Assembly (NCBI GenBank): GCA_038147395.1
Contig: JAYQTM010000001.1
Span: forward strand, 1,364,001-1,428,000
Source: Eutrophovita brisbanensis
GTDB lineage: Bacteria > Pseudomonadota > Gammaproteobacteria > Burkholderiales > Eutrophovitaceae
Reading direction: 5' to 3'
DNA: 64,000 bases
Shown here: piece by piece, positions 24,901 through 33,251 of the stretch
How the letters are laid out: every line of letters begins with the position of its first letter
How positions within the stretch are numbered: the first letter of the stretch is position 1
Program-made: the position numbers and the translations under genes
Notes under the pieces: model-generated
Told to the model about the DNA's origin: nothing
Seen by the model: only the letters and a program-made list of their open reading frames with translations
Databases searched by the model: none

Positions 24901-26339
24901 AATGAATTCACAAATGCGATGAGTGCATTTCTCTCGTTCTTGGACATGGCAGCGAACAAATCTCGAGATAACTCAGCCTCTCCTCCGTGCCATAAAATCG
25001 CCTCAAGGACATTTCGAGCACGACCATCGTGCAAAAAATTAGTACTGCCATTGACCGCAGCAGACAAACCAATACCCCACAATGGTGGGGTTCGCCAGTC
25101 TCTTGGTCCCGCTAAAAAATCCGGTCGACCATCTGCCAAACCGTCACCCATATCATGCAGTAACAAATCCGTGTAGGCCCGAAATGTCTGGTTCTGAATT
25201 AACGGCAATAAGGGGTATTCACCCGTTGTTAACTCGGGCAAATGACAGCCTGAGCATTTGGCTTCCTCAAATAATCGCTCACCTAAAATCACCTCCTCCG
25301 CGTCTGTATTTCGAACAGGAGGAGGCGCCAGGGCAGCATGCCAAAAACTCATTTGCTCCAAGTTGTAATCTAGGAGTTCAGGCTGGTTTCCAGGAGGCAT
25401 TGCCCGACACGTGGTTTGAATCTCTGGGCAGTTCTCATCAGGGTATATCGACGAATTAACGCCGATATCTCCAATGAAAGCAGTAGCGATTTGCTGACGA
25501 ATGGAGGGTTGATTAGCCTTCCATCCAAACCGGCCAACTACTGTTTTTTTCAGGGTATCGTCATACACTCGATTGAGTCGACCGTTTAGCCCCTTCTTTT
25601 TTTGATCTTCGGCTACGCGCACCAATGTCGCCTCAGGTACTGCCTCTAAAAAGCCCATACCAAAGATCGCTTGTGTGTTGCGTAATGAAGTCATCACGGT
25701 CTCATCGATCGGACCAAAGTTAGGATTCTCAATCCGGATAACGGGTTTTCGCATTGAGACCATCTCACCATCAGGCAGCTGGAACTCCGAAGTCTCCCAA
25801 TCGACGTAAACTTCAGCTTCATTGGGCTTTAAGTTTTCCTCTAGCCCTACACTGACCCCAAAAACCTGTATTTGGTCGCCATAATGAGGATGCGGCTTCG
25901 GTCCCCCGTTTGGCCCCTGTCCAGGGACAGACAAACGGAGTAATTGTTGAAAGATGACGACATTATCAATGGTGATACCTCTCCCCCCATTGACGTGGCA
26001 GACAGAACATGCGTCTGCAATAAAAGTCGGCCCCAAGCCCCAGTGACCTCCAAGCAGAGGAAAAACCACCCAGGGCACACTAAATTCTTTTTCACCCTCT
26101 CGAAAAAGCCTAAGTTGACTGTAACTCAAGCCCTCCACGGGCTGCAGATATGCATCCTCTGGAGCGATAGTTTTAGGTTCTGACCGAGTGACTTGGGCCC
26201 AAGCATGAGACAGCAAAAAGGTGATGACGAGAGCTGTCAGTGCTACAAAAGTTGTTAAGCCTAGCACCCATTTGCGGCAGTATATGGCGCGGTGCATATT
26301 AACTTTCAAAAAACCAGCCAACTTGTGTGAATAACTCAA
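24897..26339 (-). CDS. Di-heme oxidoreductase (DUF1111/DHOR family)
   Basis: 480 residues with an N-terminal membrane segment (about 25-48) that is a signal or anchor. Two c-type heme motifs: CSVCH (111-115) and CSGCH (362-366). 'FLHDGRARNVLEAILWHGGEA' near the C-terminus is typical of the family, which is loosely related to MauG and bacterial cytochrome c peroxidases. It works in the periplasm; the substrate is unknown. It sits between the two twin C-x10-C paralogues and is coupled to the adhesin-E-like gene. Confidence 0.88.
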   Translation of the reverse strand: MSYSHKLAGFLKVNMHRAIYCRKWVLGLTTFVALTALVITFLLSHAWAQVTRSEPKTIAPEDAYLQPVEGLSYSQLRLFREGEKEFSVPWVVFPLLGGHWGLGPTFIADACSVCHVNGGRGITIDNVVIFQQLLRLSVPGQGPNGGPKPHPHYGDQIQVFGVSVGLEENLKPNEAEVYVDWETSEFQLPDGEMVSMRKPVIRIENPNFGPIDETVMTSLRNTQAIFGMGFLEAVPEATLVRVAEDQKKKGLNGRLNRVYDDTLKKTVVGRFGWKANQPSIRQQIATAFIGDIGVNSSIYPDENCPEIQTTCRAMPPGNQPELLDYNLEQMSFWHAALAPPPVRNTDAEEVILGERLFEEAKCSGCHLPELTTGEYPLLPLIQNQTFRAYTDLLLHDMGDGLADGRPDFLAGPRDWRTPPLWGIGLSAAVNGSTNFLHDGRARNVLEAILWHGGEAELSRDLFAAMSKNERNALIAFVNSL

Positions 26340-26380
26340 AGTTGGCTGGAGATATATTTAAAGCATCTAAAACCAAACAC

Positions 26381-26659
26381 TCAGCACGTTTGCTCCATAG
26401 CACACGATTCGTACTTCGCGTCTGGTATCACAACACCCTCACAGGCTTCCTTGACATTGACCTTGGCGTTACGACAAGCAGTACCTAGTGCAACCATAGA
26501 GTCGTTCTCTGCGTTCTTCATGTCACAAAAATACTCCTGCTGGCTGCGAGCATCTTCACAGGTTCCGACACGGGTTTTCGTCTCGTCATCGGCAAGTCCA
26601 TGTCCACTACCCAGTAACATTCCAAACAAAGCACAGGATATCCATATTGTTTTTTTCAC
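26381..26659 (-). CDS. Exported twin C-x10-C protein, paralogue 1
   Basis: I chose the GTG at 26659, which has AAAGGA 5 nt upstream and begins 'KKTIWISCALFGMLLGSGHG', a signal peptide. Mature cysteines: C-x10-C-x16-C-x10-C ('GTCEDARSQQEYFC', 'ACRNAKVNVKEAC') plus two more near the C-terminus. It is paralogous to 24044-24325 and lies 42 nt before the di-heme oxidoreductase, probably in one transcript. Confidence 0.65.
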   Translation of the reverse strand: MKKTIWISCALFGMLLGSGHGLADDETKTRVGTCEDARSQQEYFCDMKNAENDSMVALGTACRNAKVNVKEACEGVVIPDAKYESCAMEQTC

Positions 26660-26684
26660 GGGAGTCCTTTCTGATGTGATTCGA

Positions 26685-26726
26685 AATAAAAAACCCAAGC
26701 AGGCTGTGCTCTCGCACAGCCCGCTT
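26685..26726 (-). terminator. Intrinsic terminator after the amidohydrolase
   Basis: On the minus strand AAGCGGGCTGTGC pairs with GCACAGCCTGCTT around a GAGA loop (one mismatch), followed by GGGTTTTTT. It separates the amidohydrolase transcript from the genes at 26.6 kb and below. Confidence 0.88.
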
Positions 26727-26747
26727 AGATCAACTTACCAAAAGGGG

Positions 26748-28298
26748 TCAGCCGACAATCGGCTCACGTCCCTCTTTAGCAATATAGCCATAAGCTGCAT
26801 TGCTTCGATCACCACCCATTGCAAGGTATTCAGATTTAATCTGCGCAATCTTATCGTTATCGAATGCTTTGGCATCAGCCGCGATTTTTTGTGCATCCAA
26901 TTGATAAAGTTTGGCAGAGTTCTCACCAAAGATCTTGTTTTTAACTGATCCTTGACCATCACCAAGAGGGATTTTCCAACCCTGCTTTTTCATGATGTCC
27001 TCTGGTATCTCAATACGACGCATGGCCTCGATTTGCCATTGTGGCGAGCCATACCAGACCGAATCAGTGCCCCAAACCACACGGTCAGGCCCCATGAGGT
27101 TCACCAACTGACCTAGGAAGGCCGCGCAGAATCGTGGGTTGGTCACAGCAGTACTTGCAAAAACTGAGCCAAGCTCTGCATAGACGTTGTTAACACCAAA
27201 TTTCTCTGGTATTCGCGCCAAATCGGTAGACCATTCTATGTAACCGTTCTTTTCAAACTGGGCCATCTCACGGTCTGGCTTCTCAGCTAGCCAAGGACGC
27301 AGCGCAGAGTGATAGATAACAAAGTTCATTCCAGGCCAATCTTTTGCCGCCTGACCTAGGTCATTCACAGTAGCGCTTTCCCAGGTACCAGCAAACGCCT
27401 TCTCGTAATCCAATGGCATGAGACCTTTGTGGATACAAATCGTATTGATACCGGCCTTGATGGCTTTCTCGTAGAACGGATACATGAGTTTTTCATCATC
27501 AAGGCGCCATGCATACTTTGACGGACCAAAAGGATCGCCAATCGTGTAGGACTTCCAAGACACAGGCTTTAGCTCCTCAATCGCACGATCGACTTCATCC
27601 ATCCAATTGGGGTACTTAGGTGTGATAACCGCGTGTCCCAACATACGGACACTACCCGCCATTTTGTTCACTGCGCGACAAGCATTCTGGATCGCGTCAT
27701 TAGACAAGAGCCACCAGTTAGGATCATCAAATGGCGCACCTGATAGAAGTGCAATCGTGGTGTCACTGTCTAGGAAAATCTCTTTCAGGTAGTTGTCCAT
27801 TTTATATCTGGACAAATTGGTCGGAACGCTGTTGATATTGGGGTTAACGCCAGCGCCCTCAGCCCATTTGGTCAGACCCAGTAAGCCTTCCTCTTTGAAA
27901 TCATCCCGAATAAAGTGGGTCTGGTCATCAAAGATAAACTGCCCTTTGTACGTCGTTCTGCGATCACCCGCAGCGTCTAGATCAAGTTCAGCGGCATGAA
28001 CATCAAATACGTCACCGTGAATCTTGTTCATCGCCAAGAAGGCAGCTGCAAAACCTGCTCCCGTGCCCAAAAACTTGCGGCGCGACATGTTGTTGCGCTT
28101 GGCTTCCCTGTCGGCGGTTTCCTTGATCAGCGCCTCTACCTGCTTTTGCTTAGCCGTCTGGGGTAGGGGGTTATATTCACCGTTGGAGACAATTTGTGTA
28201 GGGACTGGCGAACGAAACGCCGCCTCGTCAGCAGGCAAACACTCTTCCATCTCCCGGTCCGTCATCGAGACCCCAAAGGGCCTTTGCTTATCCGTCAT
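26748..28298 (-). CDS. Tat-exported amidohydrolase (TIM-barrel, amidohydrolase_2 type)
   Basis: 516 residues. A twin-arginine motif SRRKFLG (72-78) with a following hydrophobic stretch ('GAGFAAAFLAM') sits after an unusual 70-residue N-terminal extension. The rest reads as a metal-dependent TIM-barrel hydrolase: 'GQFIFDDQTHF', 'INTICIHKG', 'MNFVIYHSALRPW' and 'LMGPDRVVWGTDSVWYGSPQWQIEAMRRI' near the C-terminus with the catalytic Asp in GTD. AGAGGAGAGG precedes the ATG. Relatives include decarboxylases and hydrolases of aromatic acids. A neighbouring terminator ends the transcript. Confidence 0.85.
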   Translation of the reverse strand: MTDKQRPFGVSMTDREMEECLPADEAAFRSPVPTQIVSNGEYNPLPQTAKQKQVEALIKETADREAKRNNMSRRKFLGTGAGFAAAFLAMNKIHGDVFDVHAAELDLDAAGDRRTTYKGQFIFDDQTHFIRDDFKEEGLLGLTKWAEGAGVNPNINSVPTNLSRYKMDNYLKEIFLDSDTTIALLSGAPFDDPNWWLLSNDAIQNACRAVNKMAGSVRMLGHAVITPKYPNWMDEVDRAIEELKPVSWKSYTIGDPFGPSKYAWRLDDEKLMYPFYEKAIKAGINTICIHKGLMPLDYEKAFAGTWESATVNDLGQAAKDWPGMNFVIYHSALRPWLAEKPDREMAQFEKNGYIEWSTDLARIPEKFGVNNVYAELGSVFASTAVTNPRFCAAFLGQLVNLMGPDRVVWGTDSVWYGSPQWQIEAMRRIEIPEDIMKKQGWKIPLGDGQGSVKNKIFGENSAKLYQLDAQKIAADAKAFDNDKIAQIKSEYLAMGGDRSNAAYGYIAKEGREPIVG

Positions 28299-28713
28299 AG
28301 TACCTCTCCTCTATTAGAGTTATATTTTTGTTATTAACTTCTATTTACATCGAGGAGACGCCCTAAAAGTGATACAACGCTCCCCGAGGGGGTTCTTGCT
28401 GTACTAAACTTCTAATGCTCTTTTTATCGACGGTCGATAAACCGTACTTTCAGTCTAAATCTAAAAAGCCAGAGGAGTAAAGCGCCTTTCACAAAAAAAG
28501 TGGTAACAAGGAGCCTAACGTTGCGACTTTCAATTTAAAAAGGTCGCCCGCTCACCGCGTTTAATCTAGTTGAACTATTGATATATTAATCAACAAGTTA
28601 CGAAGTCAAGAGTTTGACTTGACTATCGACGCGAAGCCTAACGAGACTTATCATTCATTTGGTTGACTCAGTAGGTCAGCATTTACAAGCCCTGAGGGTC
28701 TCGGATTCTGGAT
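28299..28713. other. Gene-free stretch (415 nt)
   Basis: No credible gene on either strand. It should hold the amidohydrolase promoter on its left. At 28586-28624 is a sequence resembling the flank of the tRNA-Ser repeats (listed separately). Confidence 0.6.
28586..28624 (+). repeat. Possible distant copy of the tRNA-Ser repeat flank
   Basis: 'TTAATCAACAAGTTACGAAG' then 'TCAAGAGTTTGACTTGAC' resembles 'TTAATTCAATAAGTTACAAAG', 'TCATGAATTTGGCTTGTG' of the tRNA-Ser repeats, about 31 of 38 positions. It also keeps a hairpin (AAGTCAA-GAG-TTTGACTT). There is no tRNA fragment beside it, so chance is possible. Confidence 0.4.
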
Positions 28714-29370
28714 CTAAAGATGTCCAGTCTTCACATACACGATCGCGCCACCATCCCCAGCAAATAGCCGACGAGAATTAACTTGCGGTGATCTCAACCA
28801 AGACCCCTTAGGATATTGGCCATTTTCGTCGAGGATATCTCCATCGAGCACTAGAATTTCCTCTCCCCGCTCCTTGCCTTGGATGACAAGAGGATGATTA
28901 GGAGAGCATTTTAGTAACGCCACTCGCTCTTTTCGGTGTGTATGAAGCGTCATCATCTCCAATCCCGATCTCTTGCCTTCACGCCAAAGCCCCTCACTCG
29001 TTTGAATCACTTTTTGCTCAACATCATCAACTGAAAATTGATGAAGCTTCACAAAAATAGTTGCGCCCTCAGGCCCCACTCTGGGCGTGTGAGCTGTTCC
29101 GATGGGATTTCGAACATAAGTGCCTTCAGGATAATCACCGTTCTCATCAGAGAATATGCCATCCAGCACAAAATACTCCTCTCCTCCACCATGGGTATGA
29201 GCCGAAAACTGACTGTTAGCAGCGTAGCGAACGATGGTTGTGGCTCTGGCGACTTCGTCACCGATTCGATCAAGCATCATTCTGTGTACCCCTGGCATCG
29301 GAGACGGAACCCAGTGATAATCATCGGGCCGAATAACAACATTCAAACTGAAGTCTTCATTGAGTCGCAT
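28714..29370 (-). CDS. Two-domain ChrR-like cupin protein
   Basis: 218 residues made of two cupin repeats. In the first, 'FSAHTHGGGEEYFVLDGIFSDENGDYPEGTYVRNP' carries the H-x-H, Glu and later His metal ligands. In the second, 'GEEILVLDGDILDENGQYPKGSWLRSP' repeats the fold but the first His pair is not obvious ('PLVIQGKER'), so only one domain may bind metal. This type occurs in ChrR anti-sigma factors and in dioxygenase-like enzymes; the anti-sigma N-terminal domain is absent here. Confidence 0.8.
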   Translation of the reverse strand: MRLNEDFSLNVVIRPDDYHWVPSPMPGVHRMMLDRIGDEVARATTIVRYAANSQFSAHTHGGGEEYFVLDGIFSDENGDYPEGTYVRNPIGTAHTPRVGPEGATIFVKLHQFSVDDVEQKVIQTSEGLWREGKRSGLEMMTLHTHRKERVALLKCSPNHPLVIQGKERGEEILVLDGDILDENGQYPKGSWLRSPQVNSRRLFAGDGGAIVYVKTGHL

Positions 29371-29566
29371 TTTCAGTCATCTCCTTGGAGAATGAAGAGT
29401 CCGATAGGTTTAGTTTGTGAGATTTATAAACTTAAAGCATATCCAACATAACAGACGTCATCAATTTTCGATGCCTAGACCACAACCTAGCTTCAAGCTT
29501 CATCTAGAGAACAATGAGGGCGATGCCTACCTTGAGAGAATCAATCACTTTTTTGGCGACGTCGAA

Positions 29567-29764
29567 TTACTTAAAAAAATTAATAATTAACGTCAAAACG
29601 ATGCTAATGACAATACACGTCACGATCGGAAAGAAAAAAGATCCACCTTCCGTCTTTAGAAATATGTCGCCGGGTAACCTCCCGAGAGGCAAACGTCGTA
29701 ACAGAGGATAAAAAATCCCCGCAAAAAACAATACAAGGCCAGCAATAATTAGTAATTTTTGCAT
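29567..29764 (-). CDS. DUF2905 small membrane protein
   Basis: About 65 residues with two hydrophobic helices separated by 'RLPLGRLPGDIFLKTEGGSF', the characteristic loop of DUF2905 proteins. The function is unknown. The ATG at 29764 is preferred over a near-cognate start three codons upstream. Confidence 0.85.
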   Translation of the reverse strand: MQKLLIIAGLVLFFAGIFYPLLRRLPLGRLPGDIFLKTEGGSFFFPIVTCIVISIVLTLIINFFK

Positions 29765-29783
29765 GTGGAACAACGACGACCCA

Positions 29784-30401
29784 TTAACTCAAAATCGGAT
29801 TAAATACTGCAAATAATTCATCCGTTTTTTCGCTGGCATCTTTATTAAACGCAATCTGCAGTGATTGCCTGGCTTTTTCATCAGCTATGGAATTTAATAA
29901 AAAATCCTTTTGATTAAGAGGGTCACCTTTCACATAAATTTGAGTGATCAGCTCTTTTGAATCTGTCGAAATACGAACATGGATGTGAGGTGCCCGCCCA
30001 GGGTATGCCACTGGTTTGATGGTTTTGAATCGATAGTGTCCTTTGTCATTTGTTACAGTCCGACCATAACCTTGGAAAAACGGATCCGTGCCGCCACCGT
30101 CTAACGGGTGATGATACGTCCTAAACGCATCACACTGCCAGATTTCAACACTGGCATCGGTTATCGGCGCGTTATCTCGATCAACGACCGACCCATACAA
30201 ATTGACGATCTCACCAGCCGCCTGTTCCTCCTTGCCAGCAACCATAGTCAGGTCCGCATCACGATCTAGAGGCAACTTTGATGGATAGAACGGACCAAGA
30301 GCCTGAGGTGGTGTAGTCACCGATCGAGTGGGATTTGCTAGCGACAACATGGGCAAGCCAAGAAGATGTAACAAAAAATGTCGTTTCTTAAAATTAATCA
30401 T
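29784..30401 (-). CDS. Exported intradiol ring-cleavage dioxygenase-like protein
   Basis: 205 residues with an N-terminal signal-like segment (about 6-22). The protocatechuate/catechol dioxygenase fold is shown by 'PQALGPFYP', 'VEIWQCDAFRTYHHP' with the first Tyr ligand (Tyr96), 'FKTIKPVAYPGRAPHIHV' with Tyr133, His139 and His141. All four non-heme Fe(III) ligands are present, so ring cleavage of a catechol-type substrate is likely. Export is unusual for the classic enzymes but known for the secreted branch. It ends the tautomerase operon (9 nt gap). Confidence 0.87.
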   Translation of the reverse strand: MINFKKRHFLLHLLGLPMLSLANPTRSVTTPPQALGPFYPSKLPLDRDADLTMVAGKEEQAAGEIVNLYGSVVDRDNAPITDASVEIWQCDAFRTYHHPLDGGGTDPFFQGYGRTVTNDKGHYRFKTIKPVAYPGRAPHIHVRISTDSKELITQIYVKGDPLNQKDFLLNSIADEKARQSLQIAFNKDASEKTDELFAVFNPILS

Positions 30402-30410
30402 TGAGAATGA

Positions 30411-30797
30411 CTATTCCTCTACCAACTGTGCTAATCCCTGACCAAAAGACCAGTTTTCTTTAGTAACCTCAACCAAATTGATAAAGACATCGTCAGCGCG
30501 ACAACCCACTTCACTCACCAATCTGCGCGTTAGCTCTTTATAGAATCGTTTTTTGAGATCAACCGACCGGCCAGAATTTAAAAAAATCTGAATGATTAAA
30601 ATCTTGTTGCTATAGGTATTACCGTGAAAGTGAGGCGCAATATTTAAATTTTCTCTTGGGTGACGATTAACGATCTGAAACTTATCATTTTCTGGCACGC
30701 TGAACACGTCCATGAGCACCTCGTAAATCACGTCACCCGCGGTAATTACCTCATCGTGCTCCCACTCGTCAGTCGCATCCAAACGAACCATCGGCAT
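30411..30797 (-). CDS. Tautomerase_2-family protein (4-oxalocrotonate tautomerase fold)
   Basis: I chose the ATG at 30797 because it places the catalytic Pro directly after Met (MPMVRLDA) and follows GGGAGAAACGAC. About 128 residues with a long tautomerase beta-alpha-beta unit and 'FINLVEVTKENWSFGQG' at the C-terminus, typical of this subfamily. It is probably co-transcribed with the intradiol dioxygenase, and a perfect palindrome lies 30 nt upstream. Confidence 0.85.
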   Translation of the reverse strand: MPMVRLDATDEWEHDEVITAGDVIYEVLMDVFSVPENDKFQIVNRHPRENLNIAPHFHGNTYSNKILIIQIFLNSGRSVDLKKRFYKELTRRLVSEVGCRADDVFINLVEVTKENWSFGQGLAQLVEE

Positions 30798-30826
30798 GTC
30801 GTTTCTCCCTATCAATGGAAAAATAC

Positions 30827-30842
30827 GGGTAACACGTTACCC
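30827..30842. promoter_or_regulatory. Perfect inverted repeat upstream of the tautomerase
   Basis: GGGTAAC-AC-GTTACCC, a perfect 16-nt palindrome 30 nt before the tautomerase ATG and between divergent genes. Its core (GTAAC...GTTAC) recurs with wider spacing at 31514-31532 before the second tautomerase. Confidence 0.6.
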
Positions 30843-30981
30843 ATGACGATCCAAAAAATATCTATCTTCATCGTAGCTGAATAATTCGCTGAGAGGTAAA
30901 TTAATCGTTGCCCATATAAAATTATGACGAATGATCAAGTCGGGCACACAAATATTTCAAAAACGGAGGCGCTGATTTCTC

Positions 30982-31332
30982 ATGAAATATGTATTGGCAG
31001 TATCCGGTCTACTCTCATTCGGCATCACAATCTATTTTCTTTATCGTTATGGTTTGCCCATCCACCCAGGAGAGTGGGTTCCAGTCACCATTTATGGTCT
31101 TGGCGTTTGTCACGCCATTCGGCTCATCAGCCCATCAATACACTTTCTCACACAACTACACGCGCTTGCTTCTCTCGGACTTTCGATCCATCTAATAGCA
31201 GAACGCGGTTGGGATTGGGCGTTTGCCAAGCCCACTGATTGGTTTTCAATGATTGCCTTCGCTCTTTTTTGGGCGTTCCCCTTTGCTCTCCTAATAGACA
31301 AGGGTTGGATAAAACGTTGGATTTTCAAATAA
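30982..31332 (+). CDS. Membrane protein of unknown function
   Basis: 116 residues with four hydrophobic helices (about 2-20, 33-50, 55-73 and 84-106) and aromatic-rich loops. No family was recognised. It is divergent from the tautomerase/dioxygenase operon. The ATG has GGAGG some 14 nt upstream, a little far. Confidence 0.6.
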   Translation: MKYVLAVSGLLSFGITIYFLYRYGLPIHPGEWVPVTIYGLGVCHAIRLISPSIHFLTQLHALASLGLSIHLIAERGWDWAFAKPTDWFSMIAFALFWAFPFALLIDKGWIKRWIFK

Positions 31333-31382
31333 GAAGATGACGAGGAGGCAAAACTCGTGTAGCTTGGGTTTAAGGGGGATTT

Positions 31383-31469
31383 ATGAAAAAACAAACACTA
31401 TCTTTTACGACTGCATTATTTGCAGTAACCAGCGTCCTTTTGGTCATCGTATTTGAATTCTTAGGATAA
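31383..31469 (+). CDS. Possible small membrane peptide (28 aa)
   Basis: An ATG after AAGGGGGATTT (a strong ribosome binding site) opens 28 codons: four polar or charged residues and then a single hydrophobic helix. Gene-like start signals make it credible, but there is no other support. Confidence 0.4.
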   Translation: MKKQTLSFTTALFAVTSVLLVIVFEFLG

Positions 31470-31513
31470 GACAGATACGAAAGATGACGCGTCATACTGA
31501 CGTTGTCGATGCC

Positions 31514-31532
31514 GCGTAACATCGGGTTACGC
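31514..31532. promoter_or_regulatory. Inverted repeat upstream of the cis-CaaD-like tautomerase
   Basis: GCGTAAC, 5 nt, GTTACGC: a perfect 7-bp inverted repeat 74 nt before the 31606 start. Related to the palindrome at 30827. Confidence 0.5.
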
Positions 31533-31605
31533 ATGGAACAAAATTTTCGCCGTATGCTGCTGTCATCGCTAGCCCCACAGCGACTTTTGACGAGGAATAG
31601 TCACG

Positions 31606-32043
31606 ATGCCGACTTATGTTGTTACCACATCATCGAAAAGATTAGCTCAAGAGCAAAAAAATAAGATTGCTGAAGACATCACGGAAATTCATTGCGATCA
31701 AACTGGAGCACCCAAGTATTTCGTGCAAATCATATTCAATGAGGTTTCAAAAGAAAATTACTTCTTGGGCGGAAAACAGCTAAGTGAAGACAACATCTAC
31801 ATCCACGCGCACATCAGGAATGGAAGAACACTATCCTCAAAACAAAACATCATCAACGATATTGTGACCCGAGTTGCAAGCGCATCAGATGCTGACATAT
31901 CGTCAATACAAACCTATATTACCGACATTCCTGCATCTCAAGTCGCTGAATTCGGAACGATTCTCCCAGAGCCAGGCGAGGAAGACGAGTGGGAGAAACA
32001 GCAGTCGGAAGTAGCGCGCGCACGAATGAGACGTTTGAGCTAA
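31606..32043 (+). CDS. Tautomerase of the cis-CaaD/Cg10062 subfamily
   Basis: 145 residues. After removal of Met the numbering coincides with cis-3-chloroacrylic acid dehalogenase and Cg10062: Pro1, His28 ('ITEIHC'), Arg70 and Arg73 ('IRNGR'), Tyr103 ('QTYITDIP') and Glu114 ('AEFG'). 'APKYFVQIIFNEV' is close to Cg10062 as I remember it. These six residues form the catalytic set for hydration-based dehalogenation in cis-CaaD. The native substrate cannot be told; halo-acrylates or alkynoates are candidates. Confidence 0.88.
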   Translation: MPTYVVTTSSKRLAQEQKNKIAEDITEIHCDQTGAPKYFVQIIFNEVSKENYFLGGKQLSEDNIYIHAHIRNGRTLSSKQNIINDIVTRVASASDADISSIQTYITDIPASQVAEFGTILPEPGEEDEWEKQQSEVARARMRRLS

Positions 32044-32139
32044 CCGACTCAACCTCGGTTCACCAACTGTTGGCAATATCGTTACAAGAACGATGTGATC
32101 TAGAATTGCCCGATACTCTGCTAGGTGCGACAAAAGGCC

Positions 32140-32811
32140 TTAGTTCATGCCCCTGAGTCTCTCAAACTCATCGCAACCCCACTGGTCCTTTGCATCACAG
32201 GCCAACTGGTAAAAATTCATCGCTCGGCCGATATCCTCTTTCACGCCGATACCGCGCTCGTAAGCCGTCGCGATTTTCATGCATGCCTTAACCTTACCTC
32301 GCTCACACGCCAACTCGTAATACTCCGATCCAATTCCAAAATAATATGCAAAACCCAACGCGTCGCAGGATATCGCAACATTCCCCTCACACCCCTTTTC
32401 GTAAAACTCAATCGCCTTGACGAAATCTTGTCTCAGTCCGCCACCCTTGTAGTATTCATGCCCGAGTGAGTTACATGCCTGAGGATCTCCAGCTTCACAA
32501 TCTCTAAAGAACCGTTGAATTTCTAGTAGGTAATCATGACGAACGCCAACACCGTTGTAGAGTGTGTACCCGATCGACTCGCACGCATCATGTATGCCGC
32601 CGTCACACGCCTTCTTATATAACTCGACTGCTTTGATATGGTCCTGTTCTACGCCAATACCGTGTTCTAAAATTCGAGCGAGCTCGTAACAAGCATCAAA
32701 ATCACCGCCACTGCACGATTCCATTGATTCGATCGATGTTTCTCCTCGAACACTGAGAACGCAGCATCCGAAAAGACTGATCATTAATATTAAGTTACGA
32801 ATCAGAAGCAT
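32140..32811 (-). CDS. Exported Sel1-repeat protein
   Basis: 223 residues: a signal peptide (1-23, 'CCVLSVRG') and about five Sel1-type repeats of 36 residues with Cys-rich positions ('DFDACYELARILEHGIGVEQDHIKA' type). Such solenoids mediate protein contacts in the periplasm. One repeat ('YYFGIGSEYYELACERG') is shortened. A related protein is at 41817-42416. Confidence 0.85.
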   Translation of the reverse strand: MLLIRNLILMISLFGCCVLSVRGETSIESMESCSGGDFDACYELARILEHGIGVEQDHIKAVELYKKACDGGIHDACESIGYTLYNGVGVRHDYLLEIQRFFRDCEAGDPQACNSLGHEYYKGGGLRQDFVKAIEFYEKGCEGNVAISCDALGFAYYFGIGSEYYELACERGKVKACMKIATAYERGIGVKEDIGRAMNFYQLACDAKDQWGCDEFERLRGMN

Positions 32812-32870
32812 TTTTTCGCGATGTACGGTCTAAGTTTTTAATAGAAGCAACTTCATCAGAAATGTCGAGA

Positions 32871-33170
32871 CTACTCCGAAAAATCGGGCAACGGTTTGTT
32901 CTCATCCAAATCGGATAAAGGATAGTCATCCTTACAAGCGGTAAACAATTTTCCGTCATTCATTGACTGAACGTAACAGTCAAAAACCTGACCTTTATAC
33001 GTGACGAGCACATTGTAGAGGTGCTCGACCTGTCTCTCGTCCACATCTTTTTTTGCAGAAAAGATAATCCGCCCCTCACTAAGGACTTCCTTAGCGGCCT
33101 TTCCGGTGTAGAAGTCCGCGTAAACTTGGGTCGAAATTGATACAACTAATACTAAAAAGAGAGCCCGCAT
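32871..33170 (-). CDS. Exported protein of unknown function (99 aa)
   Basis: A signal peptide ('LFLVLVVSISTQVYADF') precedes about 80 residues with two Cys ('FDCYVQSMNDGKLFTACKDD'), likely one disulfide. No family was recognised. It is divergent from the AlkB-like gene, with short intergenic sequence. Confidence 0.6.
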   Translation of the reverse strand: MRALFLVLVVSISTQVYADFYTGKAAKEVLSEGRIIFSAKKDVDERQVEHLYNVLVTYKGQVFDCYVQSMNDGKLFTACKDDYPLSDLDENKPLPDFSE

Positions 33171-33251
33171 AATGGTTCCTCACATGAATTTAATATCCGA
33201 TTCGTGGTCAACCGTATTGCTAACCACATTCTAGGACTCCAATCACAAAAA

